A stretch of DNA of 64,000 nucleotides from Eimeria necatrix (taxonomy: Eukaryota > Apicomplexa > Conoidasida > Eucoccidiorida > Eimeriidae), in assembly GCF_000499385.1 (NCBI RefSeq), contig NW_013651677.1, positions 1 through 64,000 of the forward strand, given 5' to 3'. The position numbers and the translations under genes are program-made. The notes beneath the pieces were generated by a model, which searched no databases, had not been told where the DNA came from, and saw only the letters and a program-made list of their open reading frames with translations. Shown here piece by piece: positions 54,625 through 64,000 of this stretch; within the stretch, counting starts at the first letter, position 1; the number at the start of each line of letters is the position of its first letter.

Positions 54625-55298
54625 CGCTAGCAGTCAGCAACAGCAGCACGGACTCCTGCTGCTGCAACAGGCGTCTTGGCCTGCGGTGCGTTTCCTTTCA
54701 TTGGGCTGCTCTGCTGCTGCTGCTGAGTGTGCCAATGGTGCTGCTGTTGCAGCAGCGTGCGCTGCAGCAGCAGCGGCTGGTGTTGCGCCTGATGCTGGCT
54801 ACTTGCTCTGTACTGTGGCAGCAAACGCAGCTGCAGGTGCTCACGCTCAGCCGCACATAGAAGTGATCAGGGGCTGTGAGCGAGGCTGGCTTGTGTTGTT
54901 GCTGTGGCTGCTGCTGTTGGTGCTGTGGGCAGCAGCAGCCAAAGTAGTCGTATTTGAGGCGATCTCTACCACTTTCTGTGAATTTAAATACTAATAAGCT
55001 CCTGATTTCCTATAAGGCCCTCTATGGGCTATTTTTCTTTCAGGGGCCCCCATAACAACAACCCCACTCGGGCCAGGGGGCCCCCTGGCGAAGGCCACGG
55101 GGCTGCTGCTGTGCAGCAGTATCCCACGGCAACTGCAGCAGAACACAGTTTGTTCATGCTTGTCTTAAACTTATAGTCTTGTTTGGGACGATCTGAGGGG
55201 ATTCTTGCCTTGCGTTGGCCTGCTGGGTGACCCCTGCCCAGTTTGGGGGGGGGCAGCAGCCCGCTGCAGAGGCAGCAGCAGCAACAGCAGCAGCAGGG
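54625..55298. promoter_or_regulatory. Shared divergent promoter region, RecQ and FANCJ-like genes
   Basis: This 0.67-kb interval separates the RecQ ATG (minus, 54624) from the first in-frame ATG of the FANCJ-like helicase (plus, 55299). The RecQ-side half is CTG-rich and the middle (about 54950-55200) is triplet-free and A/T-richer, the likely core of a bidirectional promoter. The frame of the plus gene is open a little upstream without another ATG. No specific binding motif was recognised. Confidence 0.5.
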
Positions 55299-56990
55299 AT
55301 GCAGAGCAGCAGCGGAAACACAAACTCTGAAGGGACCCATTTGCTGCCTGTGGTGCCCGCAGGGAAGCGCCGCGTGGCTGCGAGGGGCCCCAGGGGCCTC
55401 AAGTTTGTGCCGCTCCCCACAAAGCCCGACAGCCAGGAGCTGCAGCAGCAGCAACACGAAGAACAACAGCAGCAGCAACAGCAAGAGGGGCAGCAGCAGC
55501 AACAACAGCAGCAGCAACAACAACAACAACAGCAACAACAGCAGCAGCACCAACAGCTGCAGCAGCAGCAGCTGCAAAAAGGGCAACAGCTACAGAGAGA
55601 GCGGCAGCTGGGACTGGCCGCTTACGGCTTCCTAGCAAAGAGGAGTCTGCAGGAGCAGCAGCAGCAGCAACAGCAGCGGCAACAAAAGTACCGCCACATC
55701 TTGGGCGCGCCTTTTGAGAATTCATCAACGCAAGATGAACGGCAGCAACAGCAGCAGCTGCAGCAGCAGCTGCAGCAGCTACAAGCGGCTGTTGCAGAAG
55801 ATGCTGCTGTCTGCTACCAAAACCTCTTAGTGGGGCCCCAAGGGCCCCGGCCCTTTGTCGCGAGTGTGGACTTGCTTGCTGAGCAGCTGGCGCTGCTGCA
55901 GCTGAGGGCTGACATTCGCGCTGCTGCTGCTGCTGCTGCTCCCAGCAGCAGCACCAGCAGCAGCAACACAGATTTGCCTTGTGTCAAGCCGCTCCCGAAA
56001 TGTTCAAAGACAGAGGACTGCAAAGATACTGGGGACCAAAACCTGCAGCCAACGGAAAGCAAGCAGCAGCAGCAGCAGCAGATTGTGAAGGGGGAGCCTT
56101 TAGAAGCCGATGCAGCCGCTGCTGCTGCTGCTGCTGCCGAAGCAGAAGATGCCGCGGGAGCTGCAGCTGCGGCCACGGGATCCGTGGCTGCCGACGCGGT
56201 AGACACCAGAGCAGCTTCAGGGTCAATTGCTCTAGAAAATATGCCGTATGCAGCTCCAGCAGCAGCAGCAGCAGCAGCAGAAGCAGCAGCAACAGCAGCA
56301 GAAGAGCTGTCCCGCTTCGCATTTGGTGTGAAGAGCTGCGATTCCCCTAAAGAAGATGCAGCGGCTCTCCAGGGCTCCCCAGGGGAAAGCGCAGCCAAAG
56401 GTGCCTTTTTGGCTGCTGCTGCTACTGCTGCTTCTGCTGCTGCTGCTGCGAGCAGCACCAACTGCAGCAGCGGCAACAGCACCTGCAGCAGCACGATGAG
56501 CAGCCAGAGCAGCACCAGCACCAACACCAGCACCGGCAGCAGCAGCACTAGCATCCCTCTGGTCGACATGCGCGTCCTGAACGCTATTACTGGCAGCAGC
56601 AGCAGCAGCAGCAAGATCGGGCCGCTGGCGCTGCCGCCCCTGGCAGCAGCAAACATACGCCGCATGGTGTCGACCTGCGGGCTTTCTATCCCCTTTCACC
56701 ACAAGAGAATCTTGGAGCCTCAGCAGCAAATTATGGACAGACTTGTGAGCGCATGCATGCACAAGAAGCACGTCATCTTAGAGTCCCCTACAGGTGGGTT
56801 GCGACTTGCTGCTGCTGCTGCTGCTGCTGCTCCTGCTGCTCCTGCTGAGTGCTCCTTCTCCCGCTTCTTCTACGAACAGCGCTGTTGCTGCTGCGTATGC
56901 TGCTGCTGCGAATGGCGCCGCTGCTGCGCAGCTCCCACTTCAGGTGCTGCAGCTGCTGCTTCCCGTGCGCCTACTCAAAGTCCTACCGCC

Positions 56991-57021
<31 letters not shown>

Positions 57022-57968
57022 CGCAGGCACCGGGAAGACAGCAGCGCTGCTGTGCGGGGCGCTGGGCTGGCAGCGCTTCGAGAGCCTCCAGTCTGGGCGG
57101 CGAGGGCACTGCTGCATTTTGTACTTGACGAGGACTCACAAGCAGGGGCAGCAAGTGGGGCCAGCAGCAGCTTTGGCGTTTGCTGCTGCTCTGTGGCTCT
57201 CCTTTTGTCTCTTTGCGTCTGTCACTAGCCCTCAGTTCTGCTCCTTCTTTGCTGTTTCCGAAAGTGCGCGGGTAGACGCAGGCTGCTGCAGCAGCAACTG
57301 CTGCTGCTGCTGGCGCTGCGCTGCGGAATCCGTGGCGAGCTGCGTAGCTAGCCAGCTGGCTGTTCGCCAGCAGGGTCGCTGGCGGGAGAGGCAGCTGGCT
57401 AGCTAGCTACTTGTGTGCGCAGCTAGCTAGCTAGGTAGCTACCCATGCTTCCTTTTAGCTAGCTAGCTAGCTAGGCAGCTAGCTAGCTAGGTAGCTAGGT
57501 AGCTGCTTAGCTAGCTAACTAGCTAGCTGTGCGTCGATTTTGCAGGCCTGCGGCTCCTTATGTCTCTTTTTCGCTTCGTCTTTCCTTCTCCGTGTCGCTT
57601 ATCTGCTGCTCTGCTGCTCTCTTTATACCTTGCCTTCATTTCTCTCTGCTGCTGCTGCTGCTTCGCCTGTCTCAACCGAGCAGCCGGCGTCTTTTGGGAT
57701 CTATGCTGTGGCTCGCAGGGGCTTCCCTGCCCTTCATATTGTCCTTTGCTTTGCCCTGAGCTGCGTCTGCTGCTGCTTGCTGCTGCTTGCTGCTGCTTGC
57801 TGCTTGCTGCTGCTTGCTGCTGCTTGCTGCTGCAGTTTTTTGCGTCTGCTGCTGGTGGGGTGTACGTACAGGTGATTTCAGAGATACGGCGGACGGCCTT
57901 CAGGCCTCGAGCTGTCCATTTGGCTTCCAGAGAGCACTTGTGCTCATTTCGCAGGTCCTCAGCAGCGA

Positions 57969-58003
<35 letters not shown>

Positions 58004-61000
58004 GCTGGGACCGTGGGGGGCACTGCGGCGGCCGCAGCTGCTGCTGCTGCTGCAGCTGCTGCTGCTGCTGCCCCCGTCAGCGGCGTCGACTGTCGCGCCT
58101 CAGCAAGGCTCACAGAAAGGCTTCGGAGGCAGCAAAACATTGCACTGCGATCTGTTGTTGCTGCTGCTACTGCAGCAGCCACGCCAGACGAAAATAAGCA
58201 GCAGCAACAACCGCAGCAGCAGCAGTGTGCGCCTCCCCCGCTGTGGCTGCAGAAGCTGGGCAAACGAGCGGTGGGCTTAACGGAGAAGCAGCTGCAGCAG
58301 CAGCAGCTGCTGCTTCAGACAGCAGCAACAAAACAAAACGACCTGCTAGTTGCCGCCTGCGAGTCCCCCCTCCCACCTTCTGTCACCGCCCGGTCCACCC
58401 CGGCAGCAGCAGCAGCAGCAGCAGCAGCAAAAGCAGCAAAGGCAGAACAGTTCGGGTCTCAAGATGACGCAGACGAAGAAGCCGTTGGGGGAGGCGCAAA
58501 TGAAGGGAATGCTGAAGGAACATCAAAAACAGCAGGAGCAGGAGCAGCAGGAGTAGCAGCAGCAGCTGCTGCTGCTGCGGGCCAGGGAAACTGCTGGATC
58601 TGCCCCCATTACGTCCGCCTTTCTGACCCTGTCTATGCTGCTCAGTTAGCAGCACATGCCCTAGCTCCTGTTGTTGCTGCTGCTAAACCGGCATCGGCTG
58701 CAGCAGCAGCAGCTGCTGCTGCAGCAACAGATACCTCCGTGGCAGGGCTGTCTGCAGCAGCAGTGAAGGCAAAACTGGAAGACTGCGCTGACAGTGCTGC
58801 GTGTAGCAGCAGCAGCAGCAGCAAGTGCGAAAGCGTGCTAGATATTGAGGCGCTGTCTGCTGCTGCTGCAGACTGCAGCAGCAGCTGCGGCATTGGGGGC
58901 TGCGCCTATTACAGCAGCCAGGCGCTGGCCCAAGGGGCTGATATTGTGGTGTGCCCCTATGCCTTTGTTGTTGACCCTGGAGTGGCAAGGAGAACCAAAG
59001 TCGCATCTATTCTACCTGGTGCTGCTGCTAAAGCTGCTCCGAGTGCTGCTGCTGCTGCTGCTATTGCCGCTGCTGCTTTAAGTCCCTCTGCTGTTAGTGC
59101 TGCTGTTGTTGGTGCTGTTTCTGTTAGTGCTGCTCGTGCTGCGGCTGCTGCTGTTATTGCTGCTCCTATCATTGCTAGCCTCTAACGCCGCTGCTAGTGG
59201 TACTCCTGCTGCTGCGGTGAATGCGAGCCCTGCTGCACTTATTGTTTCTGCTGCTGCTTCTGGCTTTGCTGTCAGTTTTCAAGCTGTTCACGCTGCTACT
59301 GCTGTTGCATCCCTTTGCGCGGGCCTGTCGGCTGATGCAGCTGCCGCCAGGGCTTCTGCTGCGATTATGGCTGTTACTGTCTACACTGCTTCTGCTGCTG
59401 CTGCTGCTCGTGCTGCCGCTGCAGGCAGCGTGGTGATAGTAGACGAAGCACATAATATAGAAGACGTTTGCAGGGAGGTCGGGAGCATAGACATAACGGT
59501 GGAACAGCTGCAGCAGCTGCTGCGGTGGCTGCAGTCTCTTGAGCGTTTGTTGCTATCGCCTATTGCAGCAGGAGCAGCAGCAAGGAGAGACACAAGGATG
59601 CAACAGCTGCTGCAGCGTCTCGCGCTGCACGCAGGGAGGCTAGCAGCGCCTATTTCCAAGTTGGTAGACGTGGCAGTAGATGCAGCAACGAATCAGCAGC
59701 TGCTGCAGCGGGTGATGCAGCAACAGCAGCACGTGATTCGCGAGGAGCTGCAGCGGAGCGCGCGAATGAACAGCAGCAAGAGCAACAGCAGCAGACGAGG
59801 GGTGCACGGCGGCGTAGCAGTAGCAGCAGCAGCAGACGAGCCCAGCGTATCCCTCGAACTGCTGGGCTGGGGCGGCGGGGCCCCCGAAGGCGCCGTAGGC
59901 TTTGCTGCAGCAGCAGGTTTAACAGCACCCGAAGCAGCAACAGCACTGGGGGAGAGTGTAGAAGTGCTGTCGCTCAGCAGCAGCGAAGCTTCAGAGCTGG
60001 TGGGGCTGGGTCCCCCAGCAGCAGGTGACAGCCTCGAGCAGCTGGAGCAGCTGGCTTACTGTTTGTTTCTATTGGCGAAGCACCCCACAGCTTATGCTGC
60101 TTCCATTCGACTTGCTGCGGACCGGCACTTCCTTGCTGCTGCTGCGCTGCCGCAGCAGCAGAAACAGTCACTGCAGCAGCAGGAAGAAGCAATCCGCAAG
60201 GTGTCTGTACACCTCTGGCTGCTGCTGCCCGCCGTCGTCTTCTCCCGCGTCGCTGAGACCGCCAGAACTGTTGTCCTTGCTTCGGGCACGCTGGCGCCCT
60301 TTGACTCTTTCGCGTACGCTGCTGCTGCTGTTCCTGCAGTTGCTGCTGCTGCTGCTGCTGCTGCTGGTACTGCATTAGTTGCTGCTGCGGCTGCAGTTGA
60401 CGCTGCCGCTGTTGTTTTGGTCATTGCGCTAGTGTGCTGTCAAGGCCGCGCCTTGGTAAGTCTGGCAACCGCTGCTGCTGCTGCTGCTGCAGGTCCGAGT
60501 TGGGTCCTGCCTTTGGCAAGCGGCTGCTTGGTCCCCCTCTTGAGGCGCGGCACGTGATAGGGCAGCAGCAGCTGAAGGTGATAGCTGTTGCTGCGCTGCC
60601 CTCCAGCACTGCAGCAGAGCCGCTGGCTTCGCCTGCGACGACAGCAGCAGCAGCGGCGCAGCGGCTGCAAGTGGTGCAGCAGCAGCAGCAGCACCGGCAC
60701 ACCGTGCGGGAGCGGGAGCTGCGCTGCCAAGCAACAAACCTCAACAACCCCGAGTTTCTTGCAGATCTTGGCAGGGCAGTAGCGAGGCTGCTGCAGTGCG
60801 TGCCTGGTGGGGTGCTGCTGTTCCTGCCGCGGTATGGTTTGCTGCAACAAGCCCAGCGGATCTGGCAGCGCGAGCCCATGTGGCTAGAGCAGCAGCAGCA
60901 GCAGCTGCAGCAGCCGCAGCAGCAGCGGAGGAAGATGCCGGCTTTCCGGCAAGGGAAGAAGACAATATGGGATGTGCTGGTGCAGCTGAAGCGGCACGTC

Positions 61001-62491
61001 TTCGTGGAAACGCCTGCTGCTGCTGCAGCAAGCCAGCTGCTGCAGCAGCAATTCGTGGCCGCAGTCAAGTCCGCAGGCCACGCCTTACTGCTGGCTGTTT
61101 ACAGAGGCAAACTCAGCGAAGGCCTTTCCTTCAATGACGATTTGTGCCGCGGCGTCTTTTGTGTGGGGCTGCCGTTTCCGTCTTTGGGGGACCCCAAAGT
61201 GCAGAAGAAGCGCGACTACAACGACGCATGCAGCGCCCGCTACCTGCAGCAGCAGCAGCCGCAGCAGCACAGGAAGCAGCAGCAGCAACAAACCCAGATG
61301 GTCAGTGGGTCCAGGTGGTACTCCACTCAGGCCTACAGAGCCCTCAACCAGGCAGCAGGGAGATGCATTCGGCACGTGTACGTCCCAAGCGTGCAGCAGT
61401 AGCAGCTGCTGCTGCAGCTGGTGCTGTTGCTGCTGCTGCTGCGGGTGTTGTCGCTGCTGTTGCTGCTGGCGTTGCGGCTGCTGCTGCGGTTGCTGTTGTT
61501 GCCGCTGCTGATGCTGCTTCTACCGCTTGCCTGTTGCTGCTGCTGCTGTCAACTCAGGGGCGACTACGGAGTAGTGGTGCTTCTAGAAAGCAGACACAGG
61601 CCATCTTCTGGAGATTTATGTCGCTGGCTAATGCCGCATTTGACGTTTGAGGCCTCACTGTGGCCCGTACTGCTGCAGCTGCACCAGCACTTTCAGGCGG
61701 CGCCTGCTGCTGCTGCGGCGGCCGCCGCTGCAGCGGAGGCTGCTGACGAACAGCCCTCACGAAACGCTTCTGCTGCTGCTGCTGATGCAGCTTCGAACGG
61801 TTCCGGCTGGGTCATCAAACTGCAGCGTCAGGGGCAGCAGCGACAAGAGCAGCAGCTGCTGCATATCACTAACCAGCGCCAGGAAATGCAGCAGCAGTCG
61901 CTACAGCCAGAGCTGTCCACGAAGCAGCAGCAGCAGCAGCCGGTCAAGCAGCAGCTGCCGGAACAGCAAATAGTCAAAAATGAGCAGCCGCAACAACTAG
62001 TGGAGCAGCAAGGCGCAAGTGCACACCTGCAGCAGCGGCAGCAACGGCCATGGCTGGCGCAGCAGCAGGAGAAGCAACAACAGCTCTTGCTGCCACTACA
62101 GCAGCAACTGCAGCGCATGCCGCATGAGCAGCAGCAGCAGCAGGAGCAGCACATGCCGCAGCAGCCTCACTGGTCGTCACAGCCGTCGCTGCACCAGCGG
62201 ATGCCCCACTTCGCTACCGCAGCAGATATCCTACAGCAGCAGCAAGAGCAGCAGCAGCAGCAGCAGCCGCAGCAGCACCGTGCATCAGCACCAAGCCAGA
62301 TGGTGACAGCAGCTGCAGCTCAAGACCAGCCGCAACTCGCAGCAGCGCCACAGCAAACCTCTTGTTCGTCGCTGCACGAAACACCCGCAGCAGGAGCAGC
62401 AGGAGCAGCAGTTGCTGCTGCTGCTCCTGCAGCAAAGGAAGACTGGCTGTCTATAGAAGAGACAGAGGATTTGTTGGCCGCGTTTGACTGA
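55299..62491 (+). CDS. FANCJ/BRIP1-like DEAH DNA helicase (XPD family), six exons
   Basis: 5'-3' DNA helicase of the Rad3/XPD family, expected to act in crosslink and G-quadruplex repair. Exons 55299-56793, 57027-57154, 57872-59018, 59425-60313, 60493-61377 and 61558-62491 join in phase, giving about 1825 aa. Motif I spans the first intron (VILESPTG | TGKTAALLCGALGW). Then come LTRTHKQ and VISEIRRTAF, then candidate iron-sulphur cysteines (REHLC; VDC; CWIC; GGCAYY) and DIVVCPYAFVVDPG. Next are VVIVDEAHNIEDVCRE (DEAH box), VVLASGTLAPFDSFA, VLLFLPRYGLL, ALLLAVYRGKLSEGLSF and RWYSTQAYRALNQAAGRCIRH. The GRWYS..AYRALNQ.GRCIRH block and the KRxYND motif fit FANCJ better than RTEL1 or DDX11. Very long Ala/Gln insertions lie at the N-terminus, inside the Fe-S region and in the Gln-rich C-terminal tail. 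The upstream in-frame TTG at 55215 is not used as start because an ATG follows at 55299. Confidence 0.88.
57340..57530. repeat. (AGCT/TAGC)n tetranucleotide arrays in FANCJ-like intron
   Basis: Several blocks of TAGC/AGCT repeats, with TAGG and CTAA variants, occupy the second intron (57155-57871). The unit is self-complementary, so each block is both a direct repeat and a palindrome. Nothing similar is seen elsewhere in the window. Confidence 0.95.
57768..57835. repeat. (CTGCTGCTTG)n minisatellite in FANCJ-like intron
   Basis: About six units of 10 bp (CTGCTGCTTG), one of them shortened, lie just before the 3' splice site used at 57872. Confidence 0.85.
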
Positions 62492-64000
62492 CATGGCAAC
62501 ACTGCAGGTACAGCTGGTGCAGCAGCAGCAGCAGCTCCTGCCGCTGCAGCAGCAGTAACGGCAGCGTGTCTTTTTCGTACTCTGAGTAACTTCAAGCTCG
62601 AAAGCTTTTATATTCAAGTAAGATGAAGCGAACACAGAAACGATAAATAAATGAACAAGTAGATGAATAGTAAAAGGACAAACGACTAAAACTGAAACGA
62701 AATCTGCGGAAAAAAGAAGTTAAGTATGCGTACAAAGCACTGCGAATGAAGCGCAAAAGACTGCAGGCTGGCGTAGATATGCCGCTGCTGCTGCTGCTGC
62801 TGCTGCCAGGTGAGCAACAAGGGCCCCTGTGCCACAAGGCCAAACAAGGCGCCATTGAAACATAAAACCGATTGCTGCTGGTGCAGCAACAGGCCAACCA
62901 TCACCAGCGGGCGGTGTTGCTGATGCAGCAGTAGCAGACGTTGCTGTTGATGCAGTAGCAGCCTAAGCAGCAGCAGCAGCTGCTGCTGCTGCTGCAGGGT
63001 CACTTCTTCACTACCTATACAGGCATAGACACGAGAAGCACAAGTACAGAAGCTAATGTTTACTGCTGCAGCATCACCAGCACCGTCAGCAGACCTTTGC
63101 TGCTGCAGACGTGGCAGTGCCAGCCATTGGTTGTTCTTGCTGCTGCACCTGCGCCTGATCAACTGCCTGAGACGCATATCTTCTTGCTGCTGCTGATTTG
63201 TAACTGCCGCGGGGACAAAAGGAAATCCTCAAGAAACCGCCAGTAGTCATTTGCTGCTGCTGCGTCGTTGTAACGATGGCTGCGGGAGAGACGAAACACC
63301 TGCAGCAGCAGCAGCGGCAGCACACGTGCCAACAGCAGCAAGTGAGAGCAACATCTCTACAGAGAACTCTTCACGGCCGCAGCAGCAGCAAGAGTCAAAA
63401 AAGGCTGCAGCAGCAGCAACAAAGCCGCCGGAAGGACTGGCTGCTACGGACAACGCCTGTCCTAGCACTGGGAACAGCAGCGGAAGCCACAACAACACCA
63501 GAAACAGCAGCAGCAGCAGCAACGAAAGCGTACTCGAACATTCCACTGGAGGACCTCTGGTGGAATGGCATCTTCGTCGTAAGCAAACAAAGCTCCTCTG
63601 CGGCAGCAAACGCGCAGCAGCAACGCACGCGGTGCAGCAGCAGCAGCAGCAAAAGCAGCAGGAACACAAACGGCAGCAGCGAAGAAAGCAGTAGTAAAAA
63701 TAGCAGCAACAGCTCTTCGGAAGGCTCTTCGGTACAGATGAGGTGGCAACAACAGCCGTGCAAGCCGCAGGCTGCAGGCAGCAACTGCTGCAGCAGCAGC
63801 AGCAAAGCCCGAGCACATGCAGCAGGCGGCGGAACAACAGCAGCGTCAGCAAGGGCCGCAGCAAATGCCCGAGCCCGTGTGCAGCAAAGAAGCAAACAAC
63901 ACTAGCAGCAACACTAGCTAGCCTGCAAGGCTGCAACAGCTCATCCCAGCGCCCCAACGGCCACTCAGCAGTAGTAGTAGCAGCAGCAGCAGCTAACCCG
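62492..64000. other. Triplet-rich 3' flank and possible start of another gene
   Basis: After the FANCJ-like stop the sequence is a mixture of CAG/CTG runs and a short A/T-rich, triplet-free part (62.58-62.76 kb). Open frames occur on both strands but are mostly low complexity. A candidate plus-strand exon at 63276-63578 is listed separately. The window ends inside CAG repeats. Confidence 0.4.
63276..63578 (+). CDS. Possible 5' exon of an unidentified Gln-rich protein
   Basis: An ATG at 63276 opens a Gln-rich frame that ends in a non-repetitive segment, KAYSNIPLEDLWWNGIFV, directly before GTAAGC, a good donor-like sequence at about 63579. The Trp-containing segment is unlike the surrounding low complexity and suggests real coding sequence. 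The frame also stays open beyond the donor to 63905 as Ser/Gln/Ala repeats. The family is unknown, and the gene would continue past the window edge. Confidence 0.25.

Noticed and set aside
52870..54990. Plus-strand poly-Cys/poly-Leu frames suggesting membrane proteins
   Set aside because: They are artefacts of CTG arrays within the RecQ N-terminal exon and its upstream flank.
55215..55298. Upstream TTG start for the FANCJ-like gene
   Set aside because: Eukaryotic initiation at TTG is unlikely and an in-frame ATG occurs at 55299 before the first conserved residues.

Overview
The window is nuclear DNA of an apicomplexan coccidian, almost certainly an Eimeria species. The evidence is dense CAG/CTG triplet arrays that code for long runs of Ala, Gln and Ser inside otherwise conserved proteins, interstitial telomere-like CCCTAAA heptamers, many short introns, and coccidian genes such as MORN1, an AP2-domain factor, a subtilisin and a serpin. 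No tRNA, rRNA, CRISPR array or intact transposon was recognised. The species was not determined.

Layout. (1) 1-30.6 kb is repeat-poor sequence with intron-bearing genes: a predicted AP2-domain protein that also carries a TFIIB-like cyclin-fold region (+, 5.9-9.8 kb); a secreted subtilisin-like protease (-, 10.6-14.6 kb); a PRMT-type arginine methyltransferase in five exons (+, 15.7-18.4 kb); a single-exon secreted serpin (-, 19.4-20.7 kb); and a nicalin homologue in about thirteen exons (+, 23.9-28.9 kb). (2) 30.6-35.6 kb is triplet-rich and holds large minus-strand exons of a poorly conserved protein with a PCNA-interaction motif and a possible degenerate clamp-loader-like AAA+ core. (3) 35.6-45.5 kb is mostly non-coding, with an intricate inverted repeat at 37.2 kb and the intronless, triplet-free MORN1 gene (-, 40.9-42.0 kb). 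(4) 45.5-64 kb is very triplet-rich and holds two DNA helicase genes head to head: a RecQ helicase (-, 54.6 to 45.5 kb) and a FANCJ/BRIP1-like iron-sulphur DEAH helicase (+, 55.3-62.5 kb).

How the genes relate. The subtilisin and serpin are predicted secretory-pathway proteins. Nicalin is an ER membrane protein of the multipass translocon. MORN1 is a cytoskeletal protein of coccidian budding. The AP2/TFIIB-like protein and the PRMT are probably nuclear regulators. RecQ, FANCJ-like and the PIP-box protein suggest a DNA replication and repair cluster, and RecQ and FANCJ-like share one intergenic promoter region. In both helicase genes the exons carry CAG-sense repeats while the introns are CTG-sense, and several 3' splice sites are built from the CTG arrays.

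Exon boundaries were assigned by hand from splice consensus, reading-frame phase and remembered family motifs. They are firm for the PRMT, nicalin and FANCJ-like genes, fair for RecQ and the AP2 gene, and partial for the subtilisin. No alignment or database search was run.
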